A program made the position numbers and the translations under genes. This document shows, piece by piece, positions 61,601 through 64,000 of a stretch of 64,000 nucleotides of DNA. This stretch comes from Streptomyces camponoticapitis (GTDB lineage: Bacteria; Actinomycetota; Actinomycetes; Streptomycetales; Streptomycetaceae). How positions within the stretch are numbered: the first letter of the stretch is position 1; each line of letters begins with the position of its first letter. The stretch spans positions 1 through 64,000 of the forward strand of contig NZ_BMMV01000016.1 in assembly GCF_014646115.1 (NCBI RefSeq), read 5' to 3'. Under the pieces are notes generated by a model. The model was not told the origin of the DNA, did not search any database, and worked only from the letters and a program-made list of their open reading frames with translations.

Positions 61601-61980
61601 CAGCGTTCTCTCCGGCCGGCCGCGCCCCACGTCGCGGCGGGCAGGGGCAGCCCCGGCAGGGCGGCGGCCACGGTCGTGATCGCCGCCAGCGTCACCAGGA
61701 AGGCCGTCGCGGAGAAGCCGCGCACCAGGAAGAGCGTGGTGGAGACGGTGACCGCGAGGGAGAGGCTGAGCGGGGCCGCGAGCGCGAGGGCCTCGATACG
61801 GGCGGCCGGGCGCAGCGTGCCGCGCTGCGGGTGGAGAAGCGCGAGACCGGGTCCGAAACAGACGAAGAGCAGCACTGGGACCCAGCGCAGTGGTGAACCA
61901 CCGGGCAGGGCGGTCACGGCGAGCGCGCCCCAGCCGGCGAGGGCCAGCGGCAGTCGGAGCCGTAAATGATCCCACGTCAT
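61600..61980 (-). CDS. Small hydrophobic membrane protein
   Basis: A 126-residue protein with three to four membrane helices (ALAGWGALAVTALPG, WVPVLLFVCFGPGLALL, ALALAAPLSLSLAVTVSTTLFL, AFLVTLAAITTVAAALPG). I do not recognise the family; small proteins like this occur next to membrane glycosyltransferases. It overlaps both neighbours (ATGA with the upstream gene, TGATG with the downstream one), so it is a subunit-like member of this operon. Confidence 0.75.
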   Translation of the reverse strand: MTWDHLRLRLPLALAGWGALAVTALPGGSPLRWVPVLLFVCFGPGLALLHPQRGTLRPAARIEALALAAPLSLSLAVTVSTTLFLVRGFSATAFLVTLAAITTVAAALPGLPLPAATWGAAGRRER

Positions 61981-63893
61981 GGGCTCTCACCTTCCGCGTC
62001 CGGCCGGTACCGCAGGACGATGCCGTACGTGTGCACCTCCACCACCCGGAAGAGGGGCGAGACGCTGAGCCGCGACCGCAGGGTGGAGAAGCCGCCCGGT
62101 GGCAGCAGCCCCTCACCGGCCGCGTAGATGTCCTGCGTGCGGGTGAGGATCACGTACGCGTCGGTGCCGGGCGGGATCCGGTCGGCCAGATAGCGGGCGG
62201 GGTCCGCCAGCATCCGCTCGTTCTCGGGGAGTTCCTGCTCGGCGAAGAACCAGTGCTCCACGCGGTCGTAGCGGTGCAGCGCCTGCGGGAAGGAGCCGGT
62301 GGTGGCGAGGATCAGCGCACCGTCGGGCGCCCGGTCGATCGCGCGGGTGACGAGCGCGGTCTCGGCGGGCGGGGTGTAGTACATCTTCTCCTTGCCGTAG
62401 TACGAGGGCAGGAAGCCGGCCAGCAGCGCGAGGAGCGCGACGGGCAGCGCGAGATGGAGCGTGAGCGCGGCGGCCCGTCGGCGGAGTCCGTGCCGGGCGT
62501 CGCCGACGGCGGGCACGAGCGTCGCCGCCGCGAAGAACGCGGCGCCGGGCAGCCCGAACAGATAGACCCGGAAGAGCATTTCGCCGCCGTAGTCGTTGAC
62601 GACGAACAGCGGGACGGGTGCGACGGACACGAGCAGCAGCGGCAGCGCGCCGCGTACCAGCCGGCGCCGCAGCAGCAGGGCCGCGCCCGCCAGCGCGGCG
62701 ACGGCGAGCACCATCAGCACGTTTGCGCGACCGGCGAGTTCGGGGCCGGGGCCGGTGAGTTCACCGGCGTATCCGGCGCGTGAGTTCTCGGTCAGCTCGC
62801 CCAGCGAGTCGCGCAGGGTGCCCAGGGTCTCGACGAACAGCGGCCGGCCCATGGTCAGGTCCCAGGCCAGCATGATCAGGGCGGCGACGGCCAGCAGTCC
62901 GTAGTTGCGGTAGCGGCGGGTGAGGGTCAGGGCGAACAGCGAGACGCAGAGCATCACCGGCGTGAGCTGGTGCGCGGCGTTGACGGCCAGGATCAGCGGC
63001 GCGAGGACGGCCACGCAGACGGCGCGCTGCCGGGTGCCGGTGGGCGGCGGCACCGCGGCGGACGCCGGGTCGAGGTACGACCGGTCGCGCAGCCTGCCCG
63101 CCGACCCCGGCAGCACGAAGTGCCGCAGCACGACGGCGATCACGGCCAGATGGAGCAGATAGGCGAAGCCCTGCGGCGCCAGATAGTCCTGCCCCACCCA
63201 GTTGGCGAGCTGGAAGATCCACACGGCGGTCCACACCAGCCGCCAGTCCTCGGTGAAGGTGCGGTAGAGCAGCACGAGCACCGGCATCATCAGCAGACCG
63301 AGCGCGATCGGGGCCCAGTTGAGGAACACCGCCGCGCTCTCCACACCGAAGGCGCGGACCAGCCCGCCGGTGAGGGTGAAGAAACCGGGCCACTGGTCGT
63401 AGGCGGACATGTTGCCCGACAGGGCGCCGTTGGGGCGCAGTTCGCCGTTGAGCAGGAGCTGGTTGACGACGGCGTCGTGCTTGGAGGCCCACGGGTAGCG
63501 CACGGAGTCGTACAGCACGGCGGGCGGTGCCTTGAGCGCGACGAGAAGGGCGACGCAGTAGCCCGCGGGCCACCACGGCGCGGTTCCGGCGCGGCGCGGG
63601 GCGGCCAGGAATCCGCAGGTGAGAAGGGCGAGGGCGACGTAGAAGGCGACGGGGAAACGGTCGAGGAGCCCGTAGTCGCCCATGGAGCGGAAGCCGATGC
63701 GCGGCAGCGCGTAGACCCACAGGACGGCCCCGGCCAGCAACGGCAGCCAGGAGAACAGGAGTTGAGGCCGCAGGGGCCGTAAGAGCCGTGCCAGCGCGCG
63801 GCGGGGCCGGGGTGGGGGTGGTCGCGTCGGTGGCGGGGCCTCGGCCTCGGTCCGAGGCTGGGCCAGGTCCGGCGCGGGCACGCGTGGTTGCAC
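61977..63893 (-). CDS. Multi-pass membrane glycosyltransferase-like protein
   Basis: A 638-residue protein with a Pro/Arg-rich cytoplasmic start and at least 12 membrane helices, then an extracellular C-terminal domain of about 130 residues (GALILATTGSFPQALHRYDRVEHWF and onward). The arrangement is that of GT39/GT83-like or related GT-C enzymes using polyprenyl-phosphate sugars, though no D-E motif is certain, so the assignment is tentative. The GTG at 63893 has GGGGGGAG upstream. It leads the operon with the small membrane protein and the glycosidase. Confidence 0.78.
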   Translation of the reverse strand: MQPRVPAPDLAQPRTEAEAPPPTRPPPPRPRRALARLLRPLRPQLLFSWLPLLAGAVLWVYALPRIGFRSMGDYGLLDRFPVAFYVALALLTCGFLAAPRRAGTAPWWPAGYCVALLVALKAPPAVLYDSVRYPWASKHDAVVNQLLLNGELRPNGALSGNMSAYDQWPGFFTLTGGLVRAFGVESAAVFLNWAPIALGLLMMPVLVLLYRTFTEDWRLVWTAVWIFQLANWVGQDYLAPQGFAYLLHLAVIAVVLRHFVLPGSAGRLRDRSYLDPASAAVPPPTGTRQRAVCVAVLAPLILAVNAAHQLTPVMLCVSLFALTLTRRYRNYGLLAVAALIMLAWDLTMGRPLFVETLGTLRDSLGELTENSRAGYAGELTGPGPELAGRANVLMVLAVAALAGAALLLRRRLVRGALPLLLVSVAPVPLFVVNDYGGEMLFRVYLFGLPGAAFFAAATLVPAVGDARHGLRRRAAALTLHLALPVALLALLAGFLPSYYGKEKMYYTPPAETALVTRAIDRAPDGALILATTGSFPQALHRYDRVEHWFFAEQELPENERMLADPARYLADRIPPGTDAYVILTRTQDIYAAGEGLLPPGGFSTLRSRLSVSPLFRVVEVHTYGIVLRYRPDAEGESP

Positions 63894-63950
63894 GGTGCGA
63901 CTCCCCCCACCCCTGTGTCGCGGCCGTCACGCCGCTGTCCCCTTCAGCGA

Positions 63951-63956
63951 ATTATA
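63951..63956 (-). promoter_or_regulatory. Perfect TATAAT -10 element for the terminal operon
   Basis: On the minus strand TATAAT lies about 60 bases upstream of the GTG at 63893 within the most AT-rich patch of the region. The -35 area (ACGCAA) is poor. Such an exact -10 is rare in this GC-rich DNA. Confidence 0.55.
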
Positions 63957-64000
63957 TGAACTGTCTGCGCTTTTGCGTGGCTCTTGTGCATCTCTGTTGC

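Overview
The window reads as chromosomal DNA of a Streptomyces species. The evidence is the very high GC content with third-position bias, the conserved Streptomyces rRNA leader at the left edge, an almost canonical WhiB, the F420 genes cofD and cofE, five LytR-CpsA-Psr (LCP) proteins, a TTA (bldA-type) codon and frequent GTG starts. It is mostly a conserved core segment. There are no insertion sequences, prophage genes, CRISPR arrays or tRNA genes that I can support. The 16S gene itself lies just beyond position 1 on the minus strand.

Layout. 1-560: promoters and leader of an rrn operon (minus). 560-3,300: SpoIIM-like and RDD membrane proteins and a conserved hypothetical. 3,400-10,730 (minus): manB, a Trm112-like gene, an SIS protein, manA, a cation efflux carrier and ahcY, joining GDP-mannose precursor supply to the methyl cycle. 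10,800-13,800: L-lactate permease, DUF3499 protein and a metallopeptidase-like protein that lacks its zinc motif. 13,838-19,784 (minus): whiB, a 1262-residue glycosyltransferase with a Tyr/Gln-rich tail, and a DUF5719 protein. 20,426-24,288: cysteine dioxygenase, cofD-cofE and a DNA glycosylase. 24,289-25,268: a gene-free stretch built from palindromic repeats. 25,269-28,585: a sugar-nucleotide transferase, a peptidoglycan-recognition amidase and a TIGR03089 protein. 28,777-38,995: five LCP genes with a glycosyltransferase and a thioesterase between them. 39,062-48,747: acyl-CoA dehydrogenase, UDP-sugar dehydrogenase, purK-purE with two M19 dipeptidase genes (one with a wrecked active site), GtrA and a two-component pair. 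49,008-52,959: POT peptide transporter and a partner-switching sigma factor module. 53,164-63,893: a TTA-containing DegT-like gene and a flippase; then a five-gene operon that starts with a 61-residue peptide; then a convergent operon for a membrane glycosyltransferase-like protein, a small membrane protein and a GH26-like glycosidase.

How it fits together. Much of the window serves the cell envelope. ManA, ManB and the nucleotidyltransferase make activated sugars, GT2, GtrA and flippase proteins build and move lipid-linked glycans, LCP enzymes attach them to peptidoglycan, and the amidase and dipeptidases trim or recycle wall material. whiB, SpoIIM and the sigma module tie this to development and stress.

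The best candidate for an undescribed system is 56,590-60,499. A peptide with an FxLD-type leader motif is followed at 13 bp by four genes that overlap one another by exactly 4 bp: an unrecognised protein, two paralogues with conserved TH-x-VFH and Y-H motifs, and a cytoplasmic SxxK/YxN serine hydrolase. None is a known RiPP synthetase. Second-tier signals are a leader upstream of the POT transporter whose hairpin and SD-blocking helix exclude each other, a dipeptidase pseudoenzyme beside its intact paralogue, and several short tandem repeats.
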